Of a DNA stretch of 5,294 bases, positions 5,201 through 5,294 are shown in pieces. Location of the stretch: the NCBI GenBank assembly GCA_016208525.1, contig JACQYJ010000237.1, forward strand, positions 1-5,294, written 5' to 3'. Position 1 is the first letter of the stretch. Each line of letters starts with the position of its first letter. Position numbers and translations under genes: made by a program. The notes beneath the pieces were generated by a model. It made no database searches. It was not told where the DNA came from and saw nothing but the letters and a program-made list of their open reading frames with translations. Source of the stretch: Deltaproteobacteria bacterium. GTDB lineage: Bacteria > Desulfobacterota > JAENJC01.

Positions 5201-5294
5201 TTATCTTACCTCCGTCCTGACAAAATCTACAGGGTTTATTATTGCAACGCCTTCTTTGATCAAGCGGCCTTTCTTTACCAGCTTGTCATCACAT
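5201..5294 (-). CDS. C-terminal end of a probable PIN-domain protein (runs off the window)
   Basis: Only the last 30 codons and the TAA stop are present; the frame is open to the right edge. The visible part begins CDDKLVKKGRLIKEGVAI and ends INPVDFVRTEVR. A T-x-D-x-x-L style acidic motif, then a basic helix, then a strand and an NPV(D/E)F tail is how many PIN-domain nucleases (VapC-like) end, with the Asp being the third or fourth metal ligand. The two leading bases of the first partial codon are outside the window; its third base A is compatible with the expected Thr. The identification rests on a short tail only. The stop is one base before the start of the 74-residue gene, so the two are surely cotranscribed. 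Confidence 0.5.
   Translation of the reverse strand, partial: CDDKLVKKGRLIKEGVAIINPVDFVRTEVR
5209..5213 (-). promoter_or_regulatory. Ribosome binding site of the 74-residue gene
   Basis: GGAGG on the minus strand, 9 bases before the ATG at 5199. It lies within the last codons of the upstream PIN-like gene and favours the ATG at 5199 over the one at 5190. Confidence 0.7.

Overview
Every supported gene in this window lies on the minus strand, so reading order runs from the right edge to the left. The genes point to a Gram-negative-like anaerobe of the Nitrospirota or Desulfobacterota type. The basis is the tight thymidylate kinase, delta-prime and PSP1 cluster, the style of the proteins, and a GC content near 50% by eye. 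This taxonomic guess is an inference and could be wrong.

Right end (4975-5294): the last 30 residues of a probable PIN-domain protein, then after one base a 74-residue helical protein of unknown function with a strong ribosome binding site. This may be a toxin-antitoxin-like pair. Next (4228-4923) is a ComF-family phosphoribosyltransferase with two Cys4 zinc-ribbon-like halves.

Centre (1569-4033): tmk, holB and a PSP1/RicT-family gene. tmk and holB overlap by 29 bases. This is a housekeeping cluster (dTMP kinase, clamp-loader delta-prime, and a Cys-rich protein related to the RicAFT complex). Both gaps around it hold unusual repeat DNA. Upstream of tmk is a composite inverted-repeat element (4043-4177). 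Its arms have a roughly 10-base period and its core is an 8-base tandem repeat; one tip overlaps the tmk ribosome binding site. Between holB and the PSP1 gene is an inverted pair of 8-base-period arrays (2376-2450). A plausible sigma70 promoter (4181-4209) lies just upstream of the tmk element.

Left end (1-1483): a beta-class DNA methyltransferase, and overlapping its stop by four bases (ATGA) a reading frame that runs off the window. The latter is probably the cognate restriction endonuclease, which I could not assign to a named family. The methyltransferase has its own near-consensus promoter whose -10 box overlaps the first ATG. This predicts a nearly leaderless transcript starting translation at the fifth codon. 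An inverted repeat brackets the -35 box and could be an operator. The restriction-modification pair looks like an accessory insertion behind the tmk-holB-PSP1 cluster.
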